Part shown: piece by piece, positions 1 through 9,456 of the stretch
Layout of the letters: every line of letters begins with the position of its first letter
Numbering within the stretch: position 1 is the stretch's first letter
Assembly: GCA_963930775.1 (NCBI GenBank)
Contig: OZ005691.1
Coordinates: forward strand, 8,119,000-8,182,999
Length of the DNA stretch: 64,000 nt
Reading direction: 5' to 3'
Origin: Cliona cf. orientalis
Taxonomy: Eukaryota > Porifera > Demospongiae > Clionaida > Clionaidae
Translations under genes and position numbers: made by a program
The notes under the pieces: model-generated
What the model was told of the DNA's origin: nothing
The model's input: the letters and a program-made list of their open reading frames with translations, nothing else
The model's database searches: none

Positions 1-1199
1 ATATATGCCGTTCTAATTTAGCGAATTGCACATTTACACTCGTGCCTGCATGTATTGACCAAGTAAGCTGGGAGCTACCGTTGGTATCAAGCTGTACCGC
101 GCCGGACTCCGAAGGAGGAGAGAGCGAGACAAAGGTCGTCGTCAGCTCAACAGCGCAAGGACTAGCTATGAACGCGATAAAGATAGACGTGCTGCTAACT
201 GACCGGCTCTGACAGTAGAGGCAGGCTAATTATCTTTTCTCTTGACTGTTGGCAGACACTATGTCGAGGGAACTAGCTATCGTGCAGCTGTATAGACCTA
301 CATAGCACTATGAGACTGTCTGTCATTGTATGCTTGAATATGTATCGGTGGTCTTCATGATCTATTGTGCTATGGCTTTGTTAAAGTTTTCGAGTCTCAG
401 CTACTGACAGAGACTTTCAGAGGCTCAGCTCAGGCTCGCCCCAAACAGGCCCTGCATGACACTAGTATAATAGCATTTCACAACCTCAGTGCAGGTAAGG
501 ACAGTCTCAACTTTGTTCATCAATGAAATATGCATATTTTCAGGAGCTAATACTAGTGCTTGTGTGAAAATTGAGTACTGATCATGATATTGAAATTGAA
601 GCCCAACTCTAGTACTTTCATAATAATGTGACACAGCAAACCACAAATATCTAATCAATAACCGCAATTAACCACACCCTCTGAAATACTATTAAATTTT
701 GTAGTTTTCCAACACTGTTCCTGTCAGATTTTTCTTACCTTAAGTAGACAAGGCTAAATCTAAGCTGCTTTTCTTGATTTTCACCGAGGGATATTTAGAA
801 ACAACATAGTGATAAGAACAAAATCGCAAAAAATGTCATTATAGCTACCCTGATGGTACGATCTTTCACACACGCCCACAAAACAGAGCAAGCAATCAAC
901 TTATCCCTTGGCAGATCCTTGATAAATATCTCGAAGTTTAGCTTTCCATCATTCAAACAGCGAAATAACCCCTGGAACAATGTTGGAACTCACAGAACAA
1001 AACAAAAAAAGCGCGATTGTTTCAGCTACACAGCTACACAGTCATGGCTTGTAGTATGCCACTATCGGGTGATGTCACGTCTAACCGCTAATTGGCCACA
1101 AATTGGAAGTGTCACAAACTTTGAACCTATTATTGCTTAGGCCACACCCCTCACTGTAGACCAATAGCAGCTGTTTTAACTCACCACTAAGAAGCATGC
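1..1199. other. Left-end intergenic DNA, no gene seen
   Basis: I see no open frame with protein-like composition, no splice-bounded exon and no RNA gene here. Positions about 1055-1225 resemble a stretch near 56380-56515 (shared wording around 'aactttgaacctatt'), so at least part is a dispersed repeat. Confidence 0.5.
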
Positions 1200-1227
1200 A
1201 ATGTTGATGATTTCACTCTTATATCAC

Positions 1228-1573
1228 AAAATGGCATGTCAGACACACCCAATGTACTATACATACCCACTATTACGTAACTATCAAGATAATGCAAAAT
1301 TTAATAGCGTGCCACTGCACTGCACGCTACAAAATGGAATGGATTCATACTCAAACTAAGATGAGAGATGGAGGCAGTCTTGAGCTAGCCCAAGAAGCTA
1401 GAAAGAAAGAAACATTGACAATTGGCTATTTTTTGAACATCTGGTTCTGGCATGTACAATTATTTTGATGAATGATCTTGGTCTCAATAGATACATAATT
1501 TGCTGGAGATTCTGATTTTGACACTAAAAAATTTCACAAAATTACCGTTTTGAGATTCTGATGTTTGTAATAT
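1228..1573 (+). repeat. Dispersed repeat R1, left part (interrupted by a MITE)
   Basis: This segment and its continuation at about 2241-2315 match 48452-48887 at moderate identity (shared 'catctggttctggcatgtac' and 'gccatccctactta'). The 667-bp MITE at 1574-2240 splits this copy, while the copy at 48.5 kb is uninterrupted. No coding potential is visible; the function is unknown. Confidence 0.7.
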
Positions 1574-2240
1574 GTGACCGGATTTGGGAAAACCCTCCGT
1601 ATGGGATCCGCGCGCGAATCGCGCAATGCGCGTTTTTAGTAGCTCAGGTCGAAATTTGTCAAAGTCCAGATTTTGTCATATACATGTTGAACAACCCTTC
1701 TTCTAACTGTTGCCGTCTTCTACGGAGGCTAGTCGTGCTATACGAAGGCGAAATAAGCCTTCATTTTGACCCACCTAGTCGGCACAGCCACCGTACACGG
1801 AGCCCGTTGCTATGGGCGGTAATTAGAATTCTCTACCTAGATACAGCTAGATTCATCGATCTACTGTACATTCGCTCACCTTTTTAGCTTCTTGGGCATC
1901 TAAGAACAATCGGCTGTCGTTGTCAACAACGAATTTCAACTCTTGCTCGATCTTTACGTTCATTTCGAACGGCTCCGCCCAGGTCCATTTAATTGATTTC
2001 CGGGTCACGCGTAGTATGCGGAAACGCCATACGCGTGCATAGCAACGCCTTTAGACCGTAATTTCTCGATTATTGGGGGTGTGGCGCGATCACAAACAAA
2101 GCGCTCTATCTCCACAACGAAGCGCGCGATCGGCCTAAGACTTGAACGCGGGTTAGCTCTATGCTAGAGCTTATCAACCATGCATCAAACTCAATTTTCT
2201 GAAAAAATCCCATACGGAGGGTTTTCCCAAATCCGGTCAC
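1574..2240 (+). mobile_element. 667-bp MITE family, copy 1
   Basis: The element begins GTGACCGGATTTGGGAAAAC and ends with the inverted complement; the terminal inverted repeats are about 34 bp. Flanks are ATAT on both sides, read as a 4-bp target duplication. Two more full copies lie at 32240-32909 (inverted) and 57055-57721. It encodes no transposase, so it is non-autonomous, but it keeps a small first-exon-like ORF on its minus strand (1880-1963). The TIR and 4-bp AT-rich target do not let me name a superfamily. Confidence 0.9.
1880..1963 (-). CDS. Captured first-exon-like ORF inside MITE copy 1
   Basis: Reading on the minus strand, an ATG at 1963 opens 28 codons ([10 protein letters not shown]...DAQEAKK) that run straight into GTGAGC, a good splice donor at 1879. 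The same ORF and donor are kept at 32518-32601 and 57361-57444. I do not recognise the peptide. The simplest reading is the 5' coding exon of the autonomous parent transposase, retained in the deletion derivative; a captured host exon is the alternative. Confidence 0.45.
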
Positions 2241-2315
2241 ATATATTACATATTATATGGGAGTGTCCGTGCCATCCCTACTTAGCTATAGAGTCTACAG
2301 ACTCCATGATCGAGG

Positions 2316-2874
2316 TGGCTGCTTTACTGAGTTGTATGCATACAAGCATGCTGAGCTCCACCCATTTAAATAAAATTTTATCAGATCACCACGTGTAGCT
2401 GGCCTTCTTTGTTGTGAAAAACCAAGACCAAAGATTTTGCTACACTCTATTGTAAGTCTGAGATACAATTTGATGGGGCTGATTACTACTTTCGAGGAAG
2501 TATAGCCATGTTTGTAGCTGTTGGGGCTGCTGGTCTGGCTGCTATCCGTAGTAATGAGTGATCGTTCAGCGAGTGTATCATGTACTGTGTGTATTGGCAA
2601 AGGTTTTGGGACCTTTTGCATGCTACCCATTATAAGCAAGCTGACCGCTATAACGAGTGACTGCTGAGCAAGGTTCCACTGTATATATTCAGTGCAACAA
2701 ATTCATAAATATAGCCAATAACTCTGATGACCTTTGCTTGTTACATAACCCTTAATAATTGTGCAGAGGTAGTAGAGAACAAATTTTTTTTCTAAAATTG
2801 TACAATCATATCCATTAGGAAAATCCAGTGTGATTACCCTGTTATGTTTAAGGTATATTTATTCTCTTAGTTAC
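2316..2874. other. Intergenic DNA with a pogo/Tigger-like TIR remnant
   Basis: No gene is seen. Around 2668-2682 the sequence 'caaggttccactgta' matches the right end of the pogo/Tigger-like MITEs at 6850 and 17435, so a single decayed terminus is probably present. I could not find its partner end. Confidence 0.35.
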
Positions 2875-3400
2875 CTCATTTTGTCAAGATCAGAACCTTG
2901 CATTCCTTTGGAGTTGTAGATGAGATACGAACTAAGCAGTGTCACAAATACGAGGTAGTTGATTATATCTCCAACTTGAGTGATGTGATCAGTTCCTTCT
3001 GTATCCAAGAACACAATAACAAATTTGTCGCATTCAAGTACAGTGGTAGCCATCCATATTCCACTTGTACACGCTTCAAAAGAATCACTGGTTTGAAAAA
3101 CATCTTTCCAACCTAACATCATTGAAAGAAGGTAAGATTTTCCTGTGCGACTTGGTCCGCAAATGCTAAGTACTGCCACTGGTTTTTCAATCTTTCTCAA
3201 CATATCAAGGGCATTTAGATGAAGCCGCAAGCTTCCTTGATCAGATAGCGAAACCAATTGAACCGATTTTTTCTCACAGTTTATATCCAACACCTTTCTC
3301 GTAAATTTGATGGTTTCATTTTTTTGCTCACAATGAACTGATATTGAGTTAGTGTTTGAATCCAAGTATACTACACTAGGTCCAATAGGACGGTGCGGAT
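2875..3400 (-). CDS. Guanylate-binding-protein-like GTPase, single internal exon (partial)
   Basis: A 526-nt exon on the minus strand is bounded by TTTTACAG upstream of 3400 and AG|GTAACT at 2875/2874. It reads DPHRPIGPS, then after about 60 residues the P-loop GPSRTGKSYLL, then SGIW (switch I region) and LDTEG (switch II). This order is that of the GBP/atlastin large GTPases, which assemble on GTP hydrolysis at membranes. The guanine-specifying RD motif and the helical domain should lie in later exons, at lower coordinates; I could not find them. No upstream exon is evident either. It may be a gene fragment or pseudogene. Family call is firm; function is inferred only from the family. Confidence 0.75.
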
Positions 3401-4028
3401 CTGTAAAAGAGTAAAATACAATAATAAACGTAATTTACTAGTAAATGTACGTGCACAAACCCAGTAGTGGGAGTACAGCAAACAACTTATAACTTGTGGT
3501 TGTATATAACATGCATGCACTGCCAGCTAGTTATCTATAGCCATAGGTTGCTGCAGGTAATAATTTTGATTGGCAAAAAAACTTGTTGCTATGTATAGTT
3601 CTTCTCATTGCATAGTCACTTTACATGATAAGGGATTATCCACCCCATTACTATTATACCTGATATAAGCTGATAAGATTAAGTGGAGGAATCATGCCTT
3701 AATATTAGCTATACCAGAGGACTTCCATGCTTAGCTAATACACGAATTTCAAAGCAACATCTTTAGGGCATAATAATTCAATAATGTGCTCTAGCTCTAA
3801 GTAAAGTGCATACTAATATAATGATCCGACACATAAGGGTAGGTTAGCTTTAGGGTAGACTACATCTAATAATACAGTTAACGAAATTAATTGTAGTTAA
3901 TGCACTTGGTGGTTATCCCACCATTAAATTTTGATGACTTTGAGATACTACACATCACTGAAGATAACGTAGATACAGGAGGCTGACAGATTCAAGGAAC
4001 GAGTATACGGAGTGCATGATTGTAAGAT
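3401..4028. other. Intergenic AT-rich DNA
   Basis: An upstream exon of the GTPase should lie here or be lost; I see no candidate with a matching one-nucleotide phase. Short motifs such as 'tgctgcaggtaataattttgattgg' recur near 21413-21440, suggesting a dispersed repeat fragment. Confidence 0.35.
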
Positions 4029-5042
4029 TTGGTAACCACACATGCACCCTCACCGAACCTGTCACCCTTCCTGTCAATGCAGCAGTCATTACATGCTGAC
4101 GCACCAGTTATAGTTATGACAGTGCCTTCTATCGACACGCCAGTTATTGTCAAGACAGCCCCTACTACCAAACCGCTAGTTGTGGTCACAACAGCCCTTA
4201 CTACCGAATCAGTAGTCACCACTCCTGCTTCAACAGCTTCTTCAAGAGATACAGTCACGACCTGAGTTGCAGAAACCTCCACAGCTACTCCAACTATAGC
4301 AGTGCATGACGATTCCCATCCCTACGCCAGCGGTCGTTCCAGCACTTGGAGTGCGATTGCCCAAGCTTACGATCCAGCCTTTTGATGGTAATGCGACCCT
4401 GTGGACATCATTCTGGGACTCGTTTGACTCAGCAATTCATCACAACACTGGTCTGAATGAAGTTGACAAGTTTAATCACCTTCAATCATTGCTGAGGGGA
4501 TCGGCTTGAGATGCTATTTCGGGGTTGATGCTCCTGATGAACAAACTACTGAGTGACTTGCGCCTGATCATTGGCTGTAAGATTGGGGAGGCAGATTGGC
4601 AACTGGACACCATCATGACCAAACTGCTGCAAGAAATCAAGGATAGTGAAATCAAGGACAGTGAATGAGCATGCCTACAGTCCACCTCTGTCCAGAGCAA
4701 CTAGAAGAACGGTGGAGGAAAGGCACCATCAACAGCTGTCACTCTGCTCCTTGGAGATAAGCCACAATGCTGCTACTGTAATCCTAGCCACACCCCTGAG
4801 AGATGTGACCAGGTAAGCAACCCAGATGAGCGTAAACAAGCTCTAATGAGATATGGCAGGTGCTTTGAATGTTTGCGGAAGGAACACTTTGGCCGATAGT
4901 TCGTTCTAAGCTATGCTGTGCTACGTGTAGAGGGAGGCATCATTCATTATGTGCTGTGACCCATCAGAGAGAGAAGGAACCTCGCACGACTGTGCTTAAT
5001 CCAGCAGCACCCAATTTTCAACTCCCACAACCACGTCCATGA
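4029..5042 (+). pseudogene. Decayed BEL/Pao retrotransposon gag region
   Basis: From about 4306 the plus strand encodes VRLPKLTIQPFDGNATLW followed by a DUF1759-like stretch (WDSFDSAIHHN, NHLQSLLRG), typical of the gag of BEL/Pao LTR retrotransposons. An in-frame TGA at 4507 breaks it. Further on, with frame changes and stops, come a zinc-knuckle-like CYC-x4-H-x4-C and the CFECLRKEHFG stretch (about 4768-4897) that closes this family's gag. A Thr/Val-rich low-complexity leader lies at 4029-4265. No protease, reverse transcriptase, integrase or LTR was found nearby, so this is a dead fragment. Confidence 0.75.
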
Positions 5043-5239
5043 TACAAGAGAAATGGTTTGGTGTCGACAAAATCCAAGGAAATGATCACATGACAAGGTT
5101 TTACACATCTTTTGCTTTCTATTGCCATACATGACCCCTTCAAGTAGACTGTGCCAAGAAGATGAGCTATTTTTGGTGTTAGGTTAGGTCTATTCCTCTA
5201 AGATCTACCCCAAAACATATCGTATGCATCTTGCTATCT

Positions 5240-6125
5240 CTTCGCGGATGACACCAAGCTGGTTAAAGCTATTACAGACTCAAATGATTGCACCCTTCTA
5301 CAAAGTGATCTTGATGCTGTGGCTGCATGGTGCAATCAATGGAAGCTGCGTCTGAACCAGGCCAAATGTGCAGCCATGAGAATGAGTCTATCCCCCATCA
5401 CAGATGATGAGCCTGAATACCATCTTGAAAATCAGGCAATCGCCACGCCAGACTCGCAAAGGGATCTAGGCATAGCTTCAAGCAGGAACTTGTCCTGGTC
5501 CACACACTACTCAGCAATATGCAGAGAGGCATACAATAGCCTGCATCTACTACGACGTACTCTACCTTCCAGTTCACCAATCAACCTAAAAAAGAAATTG
5601 TACCTAACTCTAGTGAGATCTCACTTTTCTTATTGTTGCCAACTCTGGAAACCGAGACTAATCAAAGATATCACGGCAATTGAGAGGGTGCAAAGGAAAG
5701 CAACAAAATATATATTGAATGACTACTCAACGAGCTACAAGAATAGACTTCGGCAATTACAACTGTTTCCGATCAGCCTTTGGCTGGATCTCTTAGACAT
5801 AATGTTCCTGGTGAAATGCATAAAGGACAAGGAGGATAATATGAACATTCATGAATTTATAACAATATCTACTGCACCCACAAGAGCTGGGTCATCTGGG
5901 TTGAGCCTGAATGCCAATTTTACTCACACGCTGAGAGCTAAACATTTCTACTTCAACAGAATTGTTCAATTATGGAATCATGTACAGCCATCCACCTTTA
6001 CTCTCTCTGACTCAATTGAGACCATCAAAACAAAAATCATAGGGTTCTTATTTCACCACTTTGACCACTCTCACGAACTGTGCAACACCTATCATCTCCT
6101 CTGCTTGTGTCACTTCTGTCACTAA
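5240..6125 (+). pseudogene. LINE reverse transcriptase C-terminal fragment
   Basis: About 290 codons stay open from the FADD motif to TAA/TGA near 6125. FADD carries the two catalytic aspartates. Residues around KLRLNQAKC match the motif D region and SYCCQLWKPRL the post-RT region of LINE polymerases. There is no start of its own; the reading frame is cut at the element's 5' truncation point. It reverse-transcribed LINE RNA at a nicked target in the ancestor and is inactive here. Confidence 0.8.
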
Positions 6126-6301
6126 ACCACATCAATAATTTGTTAATTAATATTATAAAATTATTAATCATGTACCGTACATCCAGCATCTCCAGAAGGT
6201 GGAGATGTCTGGCAGCAGCACACCCTTTTTCCAACTTGCTACACTTTGCCCATTATTTCTTATTTCTATAGTCATTCATTGTGTGTCTGGCTGCGAAGTT
6301 C

Positions 6302-6324
6302 AATAATAATAATAATAATAATAA
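6302..6324 (+). repeat. (AAT)n microsatellite tail of the LINE
   Basis: Seven to eight AAT units directly follow the LINE 3' end. Such a simple-repeat tail is the usual 3' signature of CR1/L2/jockey-group elements. Confidence 0.85.
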
Positions 6325-6599
6325 TTGCTTTTGGATTTCTCCATCAGTAGCTTCTACAATATTCCAAAAATGGCTCAATGTCATGCGTACTTGTTGATCT
6401 CCTGGCCTGTTCGTGAAATTTACCAATAGCAAGGTTCCTTAGCTCAGGGGTAAGTGATTGACCACGCCCCTCCTACAATCGTGGCCAGCTATGACAAAGC
6501 ACTACTGTGGACGACCATAAAAGACTGTATTGATGAGAGATCTGTCAATTGACAGCTCCTAAGCAAGAATATGAGGCATATTTAGGCTTTATTGTAGTT

Positions 6600-6850
6600 A
6601 CTGGTTGCTGAAACCGACCGTTTTGATGGTGGGTATGGCCTATAACTGTCCGTTATGCGAGGTTGTTCACTATTGCGCAGGCTTGAATGGGGCCAAAATA
6701 AGTGTCAGTTATACGGAATAGCGGGGTGTCCACTGTTGAGGGGGTCTGAATGTATTGATGTCTATGGAAATACAATCCGGACATTCAGAATTGTCCGTTA
6801 TATCGCAGGTGTCCGCTGTTGAGGAGTGTCCGTTAAGCGAGGTTCCACTG
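6600..6850 (-). mobile_element. pogo/Tigger-like MITE, right half
   Basis: The stretch repeats 'tgtccgtta' and 'gaggttccactgta', and ends GCGAGGTTCCACTG|TA. Read from the right, the terminus CAGTGGAACCTCGCTTAACG is a widespread pogo/Tigger-type TIR with a TA target. The left terminus is diverged (about 6600) and was not matched with confidence. Confidence 0.55.
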
Positions 6851-7036
6851 TAAAAGTCAAAGTGTAAATCAACATTTGAACCCACTACATTTTATCCCAC
6901 ATGCAAGATCCCAAACCACTAGACCGATTCTGTTGTCACTGCTGGCAACTATTATCTCACCTATCTTATAGACAAACAATAGGAAACTAACCCCATTCCC
7001 TCCCATCTGTACTGCGTGTATTATATGTACTAGTTA

Positions 7037-7270
7037 TACTATATACAACGAAAAATATTTTTCAGAGCGACAATTTTCTTATATAGTCCGTGTCATTACA
7101 TGAGGGCATGGATACGCGTCTTGGATGCGCCCGGTTGCTATGAACGCGCGGCGCGGGCGGAGAGAAAGTCCGCACTACAAGGCTCAGGATTGGTCAGAAC
7201 TGTAGGGCCGTGTGCACAAAGAAGAGTGGCCTTAATGCCTTGGGCCATAGCTACAGCTAGAGACGCATTT
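7037..7270 (+). repeat. Dispersed repeat R2, copy 1
   Basis: This matches 44056-44290 almost base for base (shared 'gaaagtccacactacaaggctcaggattgg' type wording). The left copy keeps more CpG, the right copy shows C-to-T decay. Outside this span the two loci diverge. Function unknown. Confidence 0.8.
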
Positions 7271-7516
7271 TGTCAATCGAACGATCGGCGTGAAAGCGCC
7301 GCGCGTTTCGAGAGGCCTGCTAAGCAGGCGCTGGCACTACCGAGCCTCGAGCGAAGCGAGAGGCGAGGTCTGTTCTTTGTCATACCTGTCAATAGTCCGG
7401 TAACAACGTTCGAGCAGAGCGAGAACGTCGCCATTGCATACTTAGTTGGAGGGGTGTGGCCTCTGCAACCGCTTCCATCTGCGCATGCGCAAGGTACTAA
7501 TGGGTGAGCATGTACT
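7271..7516. other. Hairpin-rich GC segment
   Basis: Short inverted repeats crowd here: CCTGCTAAGCAGG (7315-7327), CCTCGAGCGAAGCGAGAGG (about 7343-7362) and GTTCGAGCAGAGCGAGAAC (about 7408-7427), then a GCGCATGCGC-type palindrome near 7482. An open plus-strand frame (7100-7507) crosses the repeat boundary and has no recognisable domain, so I do not call it a gene. Confidence 0.4.
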
Positions 7517-7702
7517 ATGGGGGTTAAACGTATAGTTTAACCCGAGTTAACTGAAGGAGGGTGTGATCGGCTGGGCGTGGCTTACGCATGCGCATAACCG
7601 GTATCCATGGGCGCCAAACAGCGACTCTTGAAGCGGCTGCCGCAACAACACTGCTCAGTCTGGGCCTTGACAACAGCAAAGCTGCCAGCTCAAACCAAAG
7701 CT
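7517..7702 (+). repeat. Duplicated 186-bp module, copy 1
   Basis: It is nearly identical to 13048-13233. It contains the palindrome GGGTTAAACGTATAGTTTAACCC, a CGCATGCGCA motif, then an ATG at about 7607 opening MGAKQRLLKRLPQQ. The module may be a duplicated promoter plus first exon, but downstream sequence differs between copies. Confidence 0.75.
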
Positions 7703-9066
7703 AAACGAAAGTCAAACTTCTGCTCGTAAATATCCGCTCGTATACAGCCCGAAGAGACTTTCTTGGCCCTCGCCACCTCAGCTACGGTCTACCAGCCAAG
7801 CCGGCTACCCTACCCGATACGAAGTTCCCAGCACTGAACTCTTTGTCAACGTTGTCTGCGTGCTACCCACGGCCTCCTCCAATACTGGTAAGCTAACGCC
7901 AAAAGCAATGGTGCTGGCAGTTGTTCAGTATCTGACATGAGAACTATAGCTATTTGTGCAGTTGCTATGCAGTAATAATAGCCCGACCAGAGGAGCGGTC
8001 ACTCCAATGGGGCAGGCCGGTCCATGCCAGGACAGACCTTTTGAGGCTGCTAGTTCTCGAATAAGCTTAGGCTAATAATGTATATTGTGCAACTAATTGT
8101 AATGTGTGGCAATGTGATACCAGTTGCAGTATTAATGTGTGGCAATAGCAGCTGCAAAAAAAAAAAATAATAATAATAATTAATAAAAAGCTGCACCATG
8201 TACATGCTTGTACATTGCGCATGTGCACAGCTCATGCTCATGCTTGCGTTCGAGCACGCGTGCACAGAGTGAGCTGGTACCAAGTAGTTTGGCACCAAAG
8301 TATCTGACTTGCAGGCGGGCTGGCTATAGGGGCGCAGGCCAAATGCTGGCAGCCCCATGCCTACATTGCTGTAGCTGCTAATGCTCCCCCTATCGGCATT
8401 GCTACCTCACTGCCTTGTGCCAGTTGCATTCTAGCAGCTGGTGGTGAGCGCTAGCTTCAATGCTGGTGCCGCTGCTCTATAAAAGGGGACTCAAAAATCA
8501 AGTCTGGTTTATGCTTCAATGCAAAGCCCTCAGCGTATAGCTATACTGGCATGCACGGCTCATTGATTCTTCTGAGAGCTGCTTAAATAATCAGGAGAAG
8601 AAAGATATTAAATGGATGAGCTGTTGTTAGTTGGGTATTGCAGCCTTATACCTACTTCAACGACCCATAGCACCTATGTGGCTAGCAAGCACCCTTACCG
8701 GTGTCAGCTTAATTGCATCCTCAAATTAAGTGACCCACGAAGGTCTCCATACCAATATGCATAATTATTAGCCCCACCAGTAATGGTGCTATCATAGTGG
8801 CAAAGCATTAGTGTGCACATGCGTGTCTCTTCAGCTATTACAATAAAGATGGTTATTCACGGCTGTGGGTGTCTTGGTAGGCCCCAAATCATACATGGTT
8901 AGTCATTCCCGGCTTGTCCATCTCGGGTCGCAGCCTGGGGTGTGACCTGAAGGAAGGGTGGATATTCCTCCCGTCCTTCTACTTATTATTACATGGGGAT
9001 GGAGTAGCCAGCTTAGCAGTCATGACGGGGACCTGCATACCAGTGTTGATATCCCTTCCCCCACAT
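7703..9066. other. Intergenic DNA with one possible exon
   Basis: A frame open from about 7675 to 7885 ends at a consensus donor (ACTG|GTAAGC) and has protein-like composition, but no homology is recognised and no partner exon is seen. A TATAAAAG box-like motif occurs at 8477. The rest shows poly(A)/(AAT)n at 8156-8183 and nothing else. Confidence 0.3.
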
Positions 9067-9456
9067 CAGTCGTATTCTAGGACTTACGCTCAGCCTATTA
9101 TTAGCCTCCACCCCCCCCCCCTTGATTACTGTCCACCATGTGCGGTGTGACCGGGGGAGGATTATCCCCTCCCCCACTTCCGAAAAGGTTTGCGATCGTA
9201 TTCTAGGACATGCGCTCGAACTATGTTCAGCGTGTTATTAGCCCCCCACCCCCCTTTGATTACTATCCACCATGTGCGGTGTGATCGGGGGAGGATTATC
9301 CCCTCCCCCACTTCCGAAAAGGTTTGCAGTCGTATTGTAGGATATGCACTCAAGCTATGCTCAGCCTATTATGAGCCTCCCGCCCCCCTTTTGTTTGCTG
9401 TCCACCATGTGCGGTGTGACCGGGGGAGGATTATTCCCTCCCCCACACCCGTAACG
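9067..9456 (+). repeat. Tandem repeat, three units of about 134 bp
   Basis: The anchor CACCATGTGCGGTG occurs at 9134, 9268 and 9403, giving periods of 134 and 135 bp. Each unit also holds a near-palindrome GGGGAGGATTATCCCCTCCCC, a C-rich tract and 'cgtattctaggac'. Units differ by point changes, so this is an old local duplication. An open frame crosses all units because the period is not a multiple of three in each frame; I read it as non-coding. Confidence 0.85.

Larger units (their letters stand above)
5213..6324 (+). mobile_element. 5'-truncated non-LTR retrotransposon (LINE)
   Basis: The sequence enters abruptly at about 5213 within a reverse transcriptase: LFADDTKL (at about 5241) is the catalytic YxDD-type motif, followed by DLDAVAAWCNQW and the thumb region, and ends with the C-terminal domain usual for CR1/jockey-like LINEs (YLTLVRSHFSYCCQLW, IERVQRKATKYI). 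The frame runs open to the stop near 6125. The element ends in a (AAT)n microsatellite at 6302-6324, as expected for 3'-primed insertion with 5' truncation. Endonuclease, gag-like ORF1 and most of the RT are missing, so it cannot move by itself. Confidence 0.85.

Noticed and set aside
7100..7507. 135-aa open frame
   Set aside because: It crosses the end of repeat R2 and hairpin-rich DNA, has no domain, and its CpG-rich composition alone can keep the frame open.
9067..9456. CRISPR-like array
   Set aside because: Three units of 134 bp without short unique spacers, in eukaryotic DNA; an ordinary tandem duplication.
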